Origin: Symbiodinium sp. CCMP2592 | Taxonomy: Eukaryota; Sar; Dinophyceae; Suessiales; Symbiodiniaceae | DNA length: 64,000 bases | Reading direction: 5' to 3' | Assembly (NCBI GenBank): GCA_905221615.1 | Contig: CAJNDT010003157.1 | Location: forward strand, 605,501 to 669,500 | Shown here: in pieces, positions 37,999 through 48,794 of the stretch | How the letters are laid out: each line of letters begins with the position of its first letter | How positions within the stretch are numbered: the first letter of the stretch is position 1 | The notes under the pieces: model-generated | Told to the model about the DNA's origin: nothing | The model's input: the letters and a program-made list of their open reading frames with translations, nothing else | Databases searched by the model: none | Program-made: the position numbers and the translations under genes

Positions 37999-38176
37999 CT
38001 GCGGACACATCGGATACATGAAGGTTAACGTCCAAGCACCGGGTACCCAACCCGGTGAAACTCGTTAGAAGAAAGGCTCACCTATCGCTAAGAGACACAT
38101 GGCCGAAACCCGAGATGGCCTCAGAAGCGCGCCTACATTCTAGGCCATCTTGCTTCTACTCGTCCTCCCTCTGCGT

Positions 38177-38335
38177 CTACTTCTCATGCTCCGTCGCAGT
38201 TCTCCTACAACTCCCGTACACCATGATGCTGCTCCCGGTGTTGGCTCCTTGCTTGCCTTCTCCTATGATTCGTGCCACAGGCAGTCTTCTGATTCGGGTT
38301 CTGGCTCCAGTGAGATAGGCAGGGCTGATTGCGGC
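38177..38335 (-). CDS. Candidate exon
   Basis: Minus frame core TRIRRLPVARIIGEGKQGAN with C/G-ending codons, stopping at TAG 38177. Other frames on both strands are also open here, so this is tentative. Confidence 0.3.
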   Translation of the reverse strand, partial: AAISPAYLTGARTRIRRLPVARIIGEGKQGANTGSSIMVYGSCRRTATEHEK

Positions 38336-38689
38336 ATTTATCGGACTCGGTCGCATACTACTGGGGTTGAGGCTAAGAGAATCACAAAAACAATCAAACA
38401 AAAACGAAAGGCTCCTCTTATGTGCTTTCTCTGCGAAAACGAGGCTGTCCATCTAGAAGTGCCATCTGTGCATCCACACCCAGCGCGTCGACAAGCCTTA
38501 TATTCATAGATCCAGACCTGGAAGCCTCAACCCTGAACTTCAAGCCCTGAAGCCTAAACCCTAAACCGCAAAGCCCTAAGCCCTAAACCCTAAGCCTGAA
38601 CCTAAACCCTAAACCACAAGTCCTACACACCAAACCTTAAACCGCAAGCCGATAAACCCTAAACCCTAAGCCGCAAAGCCCAAACAAAA

Positions 38690-40672
38690 GAAGGGCAGAG
38701 AGCTGCGCCTCGGCTCTGAAGGTTCTCCTTTCTCTGCGCCTGCCTCTCCTCGGCCTTCCGTGGGGGGAGGGGCGGGGGAGGAGCTTAAACGGTCTTCGAA
38801 GTTTCAGAGTTGAGGAGTTCGATTTCGGGCAAGGGTTCAGTGTGGTCTCTTTGGGTCTAGAGTTTGGGCTTTTGCATTTAAGAGCTGATGGTTTTGGGCT
38901 TTGGGGAGCTCTCCTGCGGGGAGCGCGACAAGAAACCTGTACCCAAGCGCAGCGTTTACCGTGGCCGAATTCAGAGGCACGCAGGTTTCCCTCGCTTTCA
39001 GCAGTGAAGCATCAAAAAGACCCAAACCCGCCCATTCCGGTGGATCAACCAAGGTACTCCCAAGATGGATCCGGAAGTCTTAAACCCCTAAACCCTCCAT
39101 GCGTTCAACCCCCGATCGCTATCCTAGGGACTTAAAGTTCGGGTCCCTGATGTCTTACTGACTCGGACACCCTAAACCCTTGAATTCCTTCAAATCTGCT
39201 ACAAAACATGGGGTCTTCTCGATCCAAAGAGGGCTTGGGGTATAATATGCTGCAGTTATGATACGGAACCCAGAAGAATACTGTTGGTCATTCTTTTAGC
39301 AATTATGCTTCGCCGTTGGAAGTGGGAACAGCTAAATATAGAAGCTTAAAAAAGCAGATCTTATTCCGCAGGACCTTCTGCTTGTCGTTCTCCATCTTGG
39401 CGTTCCAGCGGTCCTGCGCTTCCACATGACGGCTGTGATGGCTAAAACCGCCGCCAGCAAAAAAGCTGTACCACTTCCCCCTGCGACTATCACGACGACG
39501 ACGACGCATGCGATTAAGGATTTCGCGGCCGCCTCGGGCCTGCAACACGAAAGCTTCCTTCAGGTTGGACCACACACACACACACACACATGGACCTGAA
39601 GATCTGAAAAGCCGTTGGCTTACAAAGCAAATGGACCCGAGGGACGCTGCCGAAACCTTGCTGGCATCTCATTTCTCCCTCTTGTGGCAGAGGCCTGCCT
39701 GCCCCTTCTTCTTCTTCATCTCCATGGTCTTCTGGACCTTTCGGAGCTTGCTCACGTCGTCGTGCACCTGATCGGATAACTGCATGAAGACCTGCTGATA
39801 CGAGTACCATGACGAAGGGTTCTGCTGGACCCGACTCATGCCACCACACGACGACGACGACGACGGCGACGACACCACTGCTGCTGCTGCTGCTGCCACA
39901 AGAGACAAAATCCTTTTCATCCCATCTGCAGCAGCGCCGCGCAGGGCCTTCATGCCCCCTTTCAATCCCACCGATCCTGTTCGTGGTGGGAGTTCCCCAC
40001 ATTCGAAGAGACGTCAAGGCCACCCTAAGCCCTGATACAAGCGGTTCAGGGCTTCGGGTAGCTCCATAGACCTGCACGGGGGATTCTTAAATGGAGAGGA
40101 ACTTAAATTGGGAGGAAACGCAGACCCTGAGGCCCCGGTAGTGGCCGCATCTAAGCTTCTTCGCTCACCTCCAGCCATGGGTCCTCGTCGGCAGAGATCG
40201 GTTTCGGGCTGGATTTCGGGTTTGGGTCGAGGGGTTTGGGCTGAGGGCTCGGGGCTGAAGGATGGCTGCAGGGTTTCGGGTGCAAGGTTTCTACGGCTCA
40301 GGGTTGGGGCTTGCAGGACGCATGCTGTCGTTGCTACTGCTGCTCCAGCTGACTGTGTTGAAACAGTGAGTACCTTTCTTTTGCTGCGCTACTGTTGTCA
40401 TGGCCAAGGCGAAGTATCGCTTCTGCAGGCTCCTCAGCTCCGATCACTACTGCCATGTATACCATGGATTCTTTGTATACAAAAACATATATGTGTATAT
40501 ACAACAACCCGCATGATTCGACTTTGTCGGCTGCTACTCCTCCTAGCACCAACTGCCTGCAAAAAGTGCCCCCGCTACCACTACAACTACCACTACGACC
40601 GCGCAAGGGTGTGTCCTCCCAGCGGTCCATGAAGGAGAAGTCCCCCGGAGTGGCGCTTTGCGAAACAAAGTG
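38690..40672 (-). CDS. Exons of a multi-exon gene with an ankyrin-like start
   Basis: Candidate exons from upstream: about 40611-40672 (DFSFMDRWEDTPLRG, like the DRWGxTPL signature of ankyrin repeats in channel or glutaminase proteins), 40374-40437 (core QKRYFALAMTTVAQQ, donor GTACTC), 39699-~39829 (core SSWYSYQQVFMQLSDQVHDD then a Lys run), 39375-39539 (55 codons, acceptor TCGTGTTGCAG, very basic RMRRRRRDSRRGKW), 38937-39056 (39 codons, core DPPEWAGLGLFDASLL) and ~38690-38762 (KAEERQAQRKENLQ, coiled coil). Splice sites are good but not all phases link. The 40611 exon could instead be the last glutathione S-transferase exon in another frame. Likely ends at 37922. Confidence 0.48.
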
Positions 40673-41382
40673 CCTCTGGGTTGTTTTGGATTTAGAGTCA
40701 GAGGGTAGAGTTTGCCCATATTATGCTTTGAACCCTCAGACTCCAAACCCAAAACCCTGCACGCTGAGCCCTTAACCCCTGCAAAACTCTCAACTCCCCG
40801 TTGAGTCTCTAGCTGAGTTGCTCTCTCATCGCAGGCAATGCATTGGCGAAGCCCGCGTGCGACTCACTGAAGCCTGCCAAACAATGAGAAGCCTTAGAGA
40901 GCTTGTATGGTCGGTAGGGCTCACCTCGCAATGGTTTTATCAGGTGTTAAAACCAGTTTAATGGCTGCTTATTAAAATTGGAGTTTACAGTGTAGTTTGG
41001 GGCTGTAAGCAAGACCATGATTACCAAACGGCTTTTCATTCAGAGCCAGAATAGAGGGTAAGCTAGCAGATTCTACACGTCTTCTGGTGGGGTTGCAGGC
41101 TTCAGGGTTTTGTGGTTTCAGGTTCTTCAGACCTCATGCGTTTCAAAGCACGAAACTATCAGAGGCCTCGAAAACTTGAACCCAACGCAGAGGGGCTCAG
41201 AGCTTTGAAAGCTTCGAGCGCTCGCTGAACCAGAGGTTGGCGTTTGGGATTTTATAAGGGTGGGGCATGTTGGGCTGAGGGAGCAGAAAGAACCGAGACA
41301 ATCTTGGATCTAGGACGAAACAGGGCGAAGGGGGAAATGACGGGACTTGACATTCTGGGTTTAGGGTTGGACTCTGTGGAAC

Positions 41383-44300
41383 CTTCTTCGAATGCCCGGT
41401 GTGCGGACAACACTGACACGCCTGGGGTCTCACGCAGGCGCTCCAGCCACTTGCGCACGGCCGGAAACGCGGCCAGGATCTCATTCACGTCCGGATCCAC
41501 GTCCATGGCCTGAGACAAGACCAGCGGCCCGGTCCCCACCCCTTGGCCTTGCACTGAGACTGATGCTAATACTAACACTAATACTAATGATAAAACTGTC
41601 ATCATCACAACAATAACAACAACAATACTAACAACAGTAATAATGACAGTAATCATCGTAATAATAACAATAGCAATAATGAAAATAATAAGAATAATAA
41701 TGGTAACAACAACAATACCAATACTGATTAGATGCGATCTCTGGAGGGGCAGAGCCATGGCTTTAGAGCTTCTGTAGTGGTTTTGGAAAAGTGGAAAAAA
41801 TCTCCTCGTCTCTAGGCCCCTATTGCAGAATGGAGTTTCTGCAGCAAGGACGGGGGGATTGGAAGTTTGAGGCTGCCGAGTTGGGGTTATATGGCGAGGC
41901 TTTTCGCAAAGTGGCGACAGCTTAGGCTCAGAAATTAGATAAGCACCAGCGCCGAACACTTAACACAGGCCTCAATCGGGTACAATTACTGTAATATATA
42001 AACGACGCTCAGCACCTGGCTTGCGGCAAGCCACCATGGCACGCTTACGGAGACAAAAGTGGCATGTCAGGCCTCCGCGACTAAAGTTCTCAGAGTCAGA
42101 GAGGCTTTCAAAGCCTACAGCCATGAGCCATAAAAAGCCTGCAGCCCTGCGTGACATTAAATGCCCAAACAAAGACAACTCTATACAAAAATCATATCCA
42201 CCCTAAGCCCGGAACCATGAGCCCAAAAGGCCCTAAACGGCAACACCGTTCACAATCAAAGTAACAACCCTCGAAGCCAAGCCCCAAACACCCACTTACG
42301 CCAGAGTGCCGTCAGATCCGGTGCAATGGCGATGTCGGCCGCAGTGAGCCGCCCTCCCACGAGGAAGGGCTCGGACCCGATGAATTCCTGCTTCTGGTTT
42401 AGGGCTGACGGGACTTTCAGTGTGTATGAGGCTACAGTACTAGTGCTTGCAGGGCTCAGATGGTCTAGGGTGCAGGGATGTGCGTTGCAAGGTTGCCAAC
42501 GCACCCCCCCTTATAGAACCAGAGCTCCTGTGGATGTCAAAGATCATTGAACCCAAAACCTTAATATAGAAGCCTTCATAGCTAGAATAAAGTGTTCGGG
42601 TACATTGTCGCATAGTTAGATAGGGACTTTGAAGCAGTATCATTGCTAATTCTTCCGTAAAGGCCTTCAAGCCCTAAATCCCAAATCCTGACTCCAAACT
42701 ATTGAAGCCCTAAGCCCTAATCCCCGGACCCGCAAAACCCTTAAACCCCTTAAAGCCCTGAACCCCTGAACCCCTAAACCCTACTTGGAGGATCATGGGA
42801 CTTAGTAAGTAGGGTTATAAGTACCTTAATTGGGGTTATAAGTATAATTGCCCTCATTATAACCCTAGTTACTAAGTCCCATGATCCTTTAAGTACTTTG
42901 AAAGCACCGTCCTCCAGCTGCTGCAGGGACTCTGCGAAGTTTTTTCGCAGCTCTTCCAGCTTTTCCTTCCCGGGCCGGGCCGCGGCGGCCCCGCCGAAGT
43001 AGAAGGGGAGGTAGTACCTTGGGGCTTGAGATTTTAGAGGCGTTGAGGGTTTTAGGGTTTGGTGGTTTGTTAGGGTTTTGAGGTTTTGGGTTTGGGGGTT
43101 TAGGGGTTTGGGGGTTGGGGCTTGGGGTTGAGGGCAATCCCCTTTGTTGGAGAGTGATACATTTTGGGGCTGTCCTTTGCAGTTCTCCGTAGCTCTGCAG
43201 ATTTGCCTGCTGCTTCCGCGAAATGCGAGACGCTTCTAAGTCTTCCGGGGGTTCAGGGGTGAAGATTCTTGTGTTTCGGAGCTTTGGGCTTCGCAGCGAG
43301 GATTCCAGGTCTTGAAACTTTGGGGATCCCGGTTGAACCCAACCTCGCAGCAAGTCATGTGGGTGAAGGCCACAGCTCCCGAAACCCTGAGACGTCGGAG
43401 GAACAGAAGCCTGAGCTTTCCCAGAACTTCTCTTACCCAACACGGCGCAGCACGACCCAGAGGGAGTCAAGGAAGCACCATGATGGATTCTCATTGCCTT
43501 AAAACCTCCGAAGCCGACCTTCTCCCTGTCTTGTATTCGGCTTGGCCACGTGGGCAAGTTGTAGTTCAGCATCACCGTCTTGCGGACCGCGTGATGGTGC
43601 CAGGAGAGCAGCATGGAGATCCGGGCCCGCTCCTCCAGGGGCTCAGAGAGTCTCTGGCAGCTGTAAGCTAATCATTTATCATCCGAAGCCCCAAAATCTC
43701 AAGCTTATAAGCCTAGACGATTTGAAGCCGTTTGGCTTTATTGGAGCCAGCAAAGGCCTGAGGCTTGGGGGTCTCCGTTTTTGGTGGCGGTTTGGGATTA
43801 AGGGTGGATTTCAACCAGGAGGTCCTATCTTAGGCGGTCTTTGTTCAATGCTTCGGGCTTTCGGATTTCCGGAAGACCAACAAACGGAGGAGCCTCCGGC
43901 GCTAATCTGGGTGAAGGCCTGGGCGGGCTTTCGGGGCGCTTGGTCTGGAGGCTCAGGGCATCGCCCTGAGCAAATCCGAAGACCCTTAGCCCTGAACTCT
44001 CAAAAGGTGCCTTCTTCCAATAAACCTTTTCAAACATGGGTTTCTTAAGTTATTGAAAAACCTGTGTTGATTGAAAAACCAAGGTTCGAGGTTGAGGAGG
44101 TTGGAGTTTCGCAGAATTCGCTCCCGTGGGGAACACCCTGCTACTTCCATCATCGATCTTTGTGTCTCAGTCAGGTGCAAACTTGCTTCACGGTTTAGGG
44201 TTTATATAGGGTTTAGGGTTGTGCTTCATAAACAAGATCATGTACATTCTTCGGAGATGCTTCCCCTACGAATCGGGGCACCGGACAGGCCTGCGAGGTT

Positions 44301-47300
44301 TCTAAGCCCTCTGCAACCTTCAGCAAACCGTGACAAGACTGTGGCCACACAAATTCGATGTTCGAGAAAATCTCCGAGCCCGGGAGCCCAGGCAACTCTG
44401 CTAAACCTCAAAGCCAAAACTGCCGGTGTTGACTAAACTAAACCCCTTTCCCTTAAGGGCGCGAAGATTAGTATCCGTACTGATCAGGGGTCTACATTAC
44501 CGTAAACCCTGAACCCTGAACCCTAAAGGGCCAGAACTCCCTTGCAAGACGGGGTCCTCAAGGCTCTCACCGAACCATTTGTCGAGGACGCCATGCAGCT
44601 CACAGAGGTAGCGCATGATGGCCTTGGGAAGTGTAATTTATAGTATAACATGGCGCAAAATAGCGCCCCCTGATAGATGCCGAATACAGCTGTAATGTAA
44701 TATGGCCCGACAACCCTGTTCGAATTGTTAAGGCCCCTAAATTTGGCTTCAGAGTTTGTGGATGGAACTTCGGTGGTCTAAGAATTTGGGATTGGTGTTT
44801 TGGTGTTTAAGTGACAGGATAAAGGGCTTGGGGCTTTTAGGGAGGTTTTGGATTTTGGGGCTAGAAGTAGGGTTATAAGTAGGGTAACTATACTTACCCA
44901 TATTAGGGGACTTATAACCCCACTTATGACTACCCCTGAGAGCTCTAACCCCCCCCCCCCTCACGTGCCTGCGCCTCACTCAAGGCGAAGTGCCCGTGGA
45001 GAAGAGCCGGCACCTTCACTGAGATATCAAGGCCCCTATATTATCGTACCCTTATAGATCGCTTATAGTAACCCTTACAGACCCCTTTATAGGATTATTA
45101 AGGCCGCTATAGTAGGACCTATTGGGGAGTTCCCATCTATGATGGGAGGCCAAAAGGGGGGTTTAAGATTCTTGGGGTAGAGATTCCTTCATATGAACCG
45201 ATTATGGGAACCCCCTAATTCCTACCAAACCCCCATAAGCTAAAACCGCTTTTGGCCTCCTATGATTCACGAAGGTCCAGGCGGCAGGGGCAAATAGGAC
45301 GACAATGCATGGTCGCTTTTACGTTTACAGATGCACGCCTAGGCCTCGAAGGTACACATTCATGCAGAAAACAGCTAATCATACGGAAACAACAGAGATA
45401 CAATATAGAGCGGTCGGAGATCAGTATGCAAATCCGCAGATGCTGGCACACAGCAACCCAGAACCCCAAACACCTAAACCCTAAACCCCCTAACACCTAA
45501 ACCCTAGACCCTAAACCCGAAATCCCAAACACTCAAAGCCAAAGCCACAGCTCCTCGCCCGCCGCGCACCCAAAACCCCGCCTGGTGGCGGGGATTCACA
45601 CGAAGAAAGGCCTCCTGGCCTCAGTTCCGCAGCTAAAGGCCAGACTTGCTCCTTGGGTTGAGGGTTTGGTGTGTGTTTTAGTAGCTCCCGACGCTAGACG
45701 GAGAAAAGGAGCTTTAAAGAAAGAACAAAGCTACACCCAACGCACAAGGCTTTGGGGCTTTTAAAGGATTAGGGTTGATGCAGTTGTTTGGGGTTTCGAT
45801 TCTTGATGATACAACCCGAGCAAATTCAAGACGCCTAACCCTAAACCCCAAACTCTAAGCCGACCCTAACCCCTAAACCCTAGCCCTAATCGCAAACTCT
45901 AAACCGTCGAAACTCGTCATCGCGAAAGCCAGTACCATCTTACAGAGGAATCAAGATGGAATCCATACAAGCACAGTCGAGATCTTCGAAGACCGGATAA
46001 CCCGAGATGATGAGGGAGTTTCCCAAAATGGGGGACCCTGATATAGTACCCTAAATAGTAGGATGCTTATTAAAAGGATCCCAACATAAGGTACCCCTAA
46101 TTTTCGGAAACTCCCATGAGGTGTGCCCCCCGACAACACAAATATCTAAACACAATGCACCGAGGTCGGAGCACTATCAGTTAGGAGTCTGACCTCCGTA
46201 CCTAACGTCGGGCCGGGACCGCCACGTACCAGGAATGTACTGCAAGTGCCGCAGCCAGCGATTCTTTCTACCACCGTGCGAACGCAGGGGAGAAAAAAAC
46301 GGACGTGTGTTACTGAAGGATGTGCAGTCTGACGAGAAATTGTTCGGGACGCATGTGTTCAACGCCGAGACGGCCGTCCCGATGCTAGGCCTTCGTATGG
46401 AGCATGCGAAGCTTTGCATTTTCCAGGTGGCTGCAGCTAGCAATTCTGTTCGCGAGGAGGGGCTTCAATGAGTAGAACAAGGCTTTAAGATCTCGATCTA
46501 AGGAAAATTGTGGAATACCCCCAATGCACTCCCATACTGTAGAGCTCTCTGTAATTAGCAAGAGTATCGCTTGTGCGCTGCCCGAACCCCTGAATCAGGA
46601 ACCTCAGAATGCAGGAGAACGGAAGAAGTAGGATTCCTCTAGTCTCCCTTTATGAACACTCTTCTTTGGGATTTGACCAACTACCCTTGTCCGAATGTAG
46701 CGGTCCCCTTAGAGTCGTCTTATAATTACACTGAAAGCTACCCAAAAATTGCAGTCTAACACGGCCCCCCAGGTGGTCTGGCCTTTGAAACCCTGAAGCC
46801 AGCCGGGTGACGGTGATGGCCACGGCCAAGCCAGGTGGCGCGAAGTCGAAGGGGCTGCCGGGGTGCAAAATTTCCCATGTTTGGCGTTTTTCGAGCTTGA
46901 AGGAGTAGGGCTTCCGGTTGGGGGTTTGGGGGCGAAGGATTTTCGACGTACGTAGGGTTTGGGGTTTGGGGGTGGCAGGTTTAAGGTCAAGAACTTAAGG
47001 TTTTGCGTTGTGGGTTTCGGCTGCTTTAAGCTGCAGAGTGCCCGACTACTGAGTGCCGCAAGAGTTTCCAGCTTTCGGATGTAGGCATGATACAATTTGG
47101 AGACTTCCGCTTTAAAGCTAGTGAGGTTTCGGGAATTTTGAGACAGTTCAAGATTCCTGGAGCAACCCCTTTGTCCCTCTTCTCTGCGAGACTCCGAAGC
47201 ATGGCCTGAAGGACGAGCTTTGGGGGTCTGAGACGTAACTTCCCTGCTTCGATCTGGGGGCTGAGGGTTCCTAAACCCTACTTGTCGGGTATCATGGGGA

Positions 47301-48263
47301 ACTAAAGGTTAACCAAAAATGGGGTATATAATATCGGGATTATATGGAGCTAAAGGTTAACCGTTTTTGGGTATATAGGGATAGGGATAATATGGGGACT
47401 ATACTGCCCCAAAACAGGTTAAAGGTTGCCTTCTCTTCTTCTCGGAAACCCTGAATCCCAAACCCTCCCTGCTTCGATCTGGGGTTGAGCGTTCCTAGGC
47501 CCTGAACCCTAAACCCTAAGCCCTGAATCCCAAACCCTCCTATTATGGTACCCTTATAGATCCCTTATGGTAGCCCTTATATAGACCCCTTTAAAGAGAA
47601 CCCTCCGAGATGGATCTCCCCATTCCCTGAAAGCCGTCCGAGCAGCGATGCCAGCGGCCTGGCACGCGAGGGCTGCCGGGCATTTGGGGGAATCTGAGAG
47701 CTCCCGGAAACACATGGAGTGGCTGTTCACAATTATGTTACCTTTTTGGGTAGCCTAAATACTAGGTGCCGTATTTGATAAGGACCCAAAATGGGACCCT
47801 AATGTTGACAACCACCAACATGATGCTACCGAAACCCTGAAGACCAGGATTTCTGAGCGCTGTGCATGATGCCCCCTGAATTGCGGAAAGCTCCAAATCT
47901 CTCGCGCCTATGAAAGCAGTACGGGGAAGGAACCCTTGCAAACTTGCCGAACCCCTCTCTGAGCCGCCTAAACCCAAACCCTAGCCCCTGAACCCTGAAC
48001 ACCCTCAACCCCAAATCCTAACCCCTGAAACCCCAAGCCCAAATCCAAACCCCCAAACCCCCAAAGCCCAAAACCTCCTCACCCCTCCGCCCTTAAACCC
48101 TAAAACCCTAAAACCCCAAAACCCTAAACCCCAAACCCCAACCCTAAAACCCTGAAACCCTACATCCCAGACCCTTCAAAGCTGCCTTGCAGAGCCAGTG
48201 GACCGAGCGGCAGGGCTCCGAAGTTGGGTCCGTGAAGAGAACCGGGGGGCTCGGTGCCGCCAT
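41383..48263 (-). CDS. Glutathione S-transferase (theta-like), eight exons
   Basis: Exon 1: 48173-48263, ATG, LFTDPTSEPCRSVHWLCKAA, matching the GST thioredoxin-fold start with its active-site Ser region. Then 45582-45620 (EAFLRVNPRHQ), 44969-45013 (VPALLHGHFALSEAQ), 44571-44622 (AIMRYLCELHG), 43550-43667 (ERARISMLLSWHHHAVRK), 42897-43017 (YYLPFYFGG), 42300-42387 (GSEPFLVGGRLTAADIAIAP) and 41383-41541 (FPAVRKWLERL). The seven downstream exons chain in phase, two using GC donors. NPRHQVPAL, the SE..AI turn and FL.G..LTAADI are hallmark GST glutathione-site and C-terminal motifs. The enzyme conjugates glutathione to electrophiles. One small exon between exon 1 and 45620 is still missing (46.78-46.88 or 47.65 kb candidates), and a short last exon may follow 41383. 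Confidence 0.85.
41560..41735. repeat. (TAA/TAC)n AT-rich simple repeat
   Basis: AATACTAACAC/AATAATAAC-type repeat within the GST intron upstream (minus) of exon 41383-41541. The hydrophobic Ile/Val frame across it is an artefact. Confidence 0.8.
42781..42896. mobile_element. Family B introner abutting a GST exon
   Basis: Ends TTGGAGGATCATGGGACTTA and inverse AGTCCCATGATCCTTTAAGT. On the minus strand the GST exon 42897-43017 ends exactly at its edge and the GTACTT donor is the first bases of the element, so the element supplies the splice donor. Confidence 0.82.
44623..44745. mobile_element. Family A introner abutting a GST exon
   Basis: On minus, AATTTAGGGGCCTTAACAAT begins the element and it ends at ACTTCCCAAG, the acceptor of GST exon 44571-44622. 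The interior GCGCAAAATAGCGC is itself palindromic. Confidence 0.72.
45139..45269. mobile_element. Inverted-repeat element, family G
   Basis: Ends ATGATGGGAGGCCAAAAGGG and inverse GCTTTTGGCCTCCTATGATT, about 130 bp, in the intron between GST exons 45582-45620 and 44969-45013. Single copy. Confidence 0.65.
46012..46118. mobile_element. Introner-like element, family C
   Basis: Full copy, ends GGGAGTTTCCCAAAATGG and inverse TTTTCGGAAACTCCCATGA, in a large GST intron. Confidence 0.8.
46288..46426 (+). CDS. Plus-strand exon nested in a GST intron
   Basis: From acceptor GTGCGAACGCAG to donor GTGGCTGC, a 46-codon plus frame with strong G/C third-position bias: core GRVLLKDVQSDEKLFGTHV then AVPMLGLRMEHAKL. 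The minus strand lacks such bias. It lies opposite to the GST gene that surrounds it. No family recognised; could be part of a nested gene or a retroposed fragment. Confidence 0.5.
47660..47935 (-). CDS. Candidate exons inside the GST first intron
   Basis: About 47620-47680 reads ALACQAAGIAARTAF after a GGCAG acceptor in the right phase to follow GST exon 1; 47835-47935 reads FLPRTAFIGARDLELSAIQ. Between them lies a family F element. The first could be the missing GST exon 2, though it does not look like the expected GST segment. Confidence 0.3.
47715..47821. mobile_element. Introner-like element, family F
   Basis: Ends GAGTGGCTGTTCACAATTAT and inverse AATGTTGACAACCACCAACA; a diverged copy. 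Confidence 0.72.
47960..48165. repeat. CCCTAAACC-like tract at the GST exon 1 donor
   Basis: About 200 bases of degenerate CCCTAAA/CCCCAAACC, immediately 3' (minus strand) of GST exon 1. Read on minus, the intron therefore opens GTCTGGGATG and goes straight into GGGTTTTAGGG. Confidence 0.8.
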
Positions 48264-48269
48264 GGCTGG

Positions 48270-48590
48270 GGAGGTTAGGGTTTAGGGTTGAGGGCTTTAG
48301 GAAGGACTTTTGGGGCTTAAAGGGCTTGTAAGGCTTGTAGGGCTTGTAAGCTTTCTAGGGCTTAGGTTTAGGGCTCAGCGTTTAGGGCGGTTTAGGGTTT
48401 AAGGGGCTTAGGGCTTGGAGGTGGACATTGTATAGGGTTTGGGGCTGAAAAGCCTTGAGGTTTTTGAACTCTTATAGGTGAGGGGACCGTTTGGACTTAG
48501 GGCTACTGGGGCTGTGGATTTGGGGTTCAGCACCTTTCAGGGTTAGGGGTCTAGGTAAGGCCTTAGAACCTGGTTCAGGGATGGGCGAAC
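48270..48590. repeat. TTTAGGG-like tract upstream of GST start
   Basis: GGTTAGGGTTTAGGG-like, degenerate, covering most of the 530-base spacer between the GST start (48263) and the stop of the next gene upstream (48795). The GST promoter must lie here, but I can name no motif. Confidence 0.75.
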
Positions 48591-48794
48591 GACATGGTGC
48601 CACTAGAAGGCTGAAGATCACGCAGCCCCTCTAATGGGCTTGGGCCAAAGCCTCTCAATGCTGCTTGTGGCTACTATCTGGCGTTTACGTCTTAGGATCT
48701 TTCTTAAACCGACTGTCTTTCTTGGACCTTGTACTCCATGTGCGTGCTGCACTGTCCACGATCTGCTTTGTTTTTGGGCATCGTCTATTTGGCC

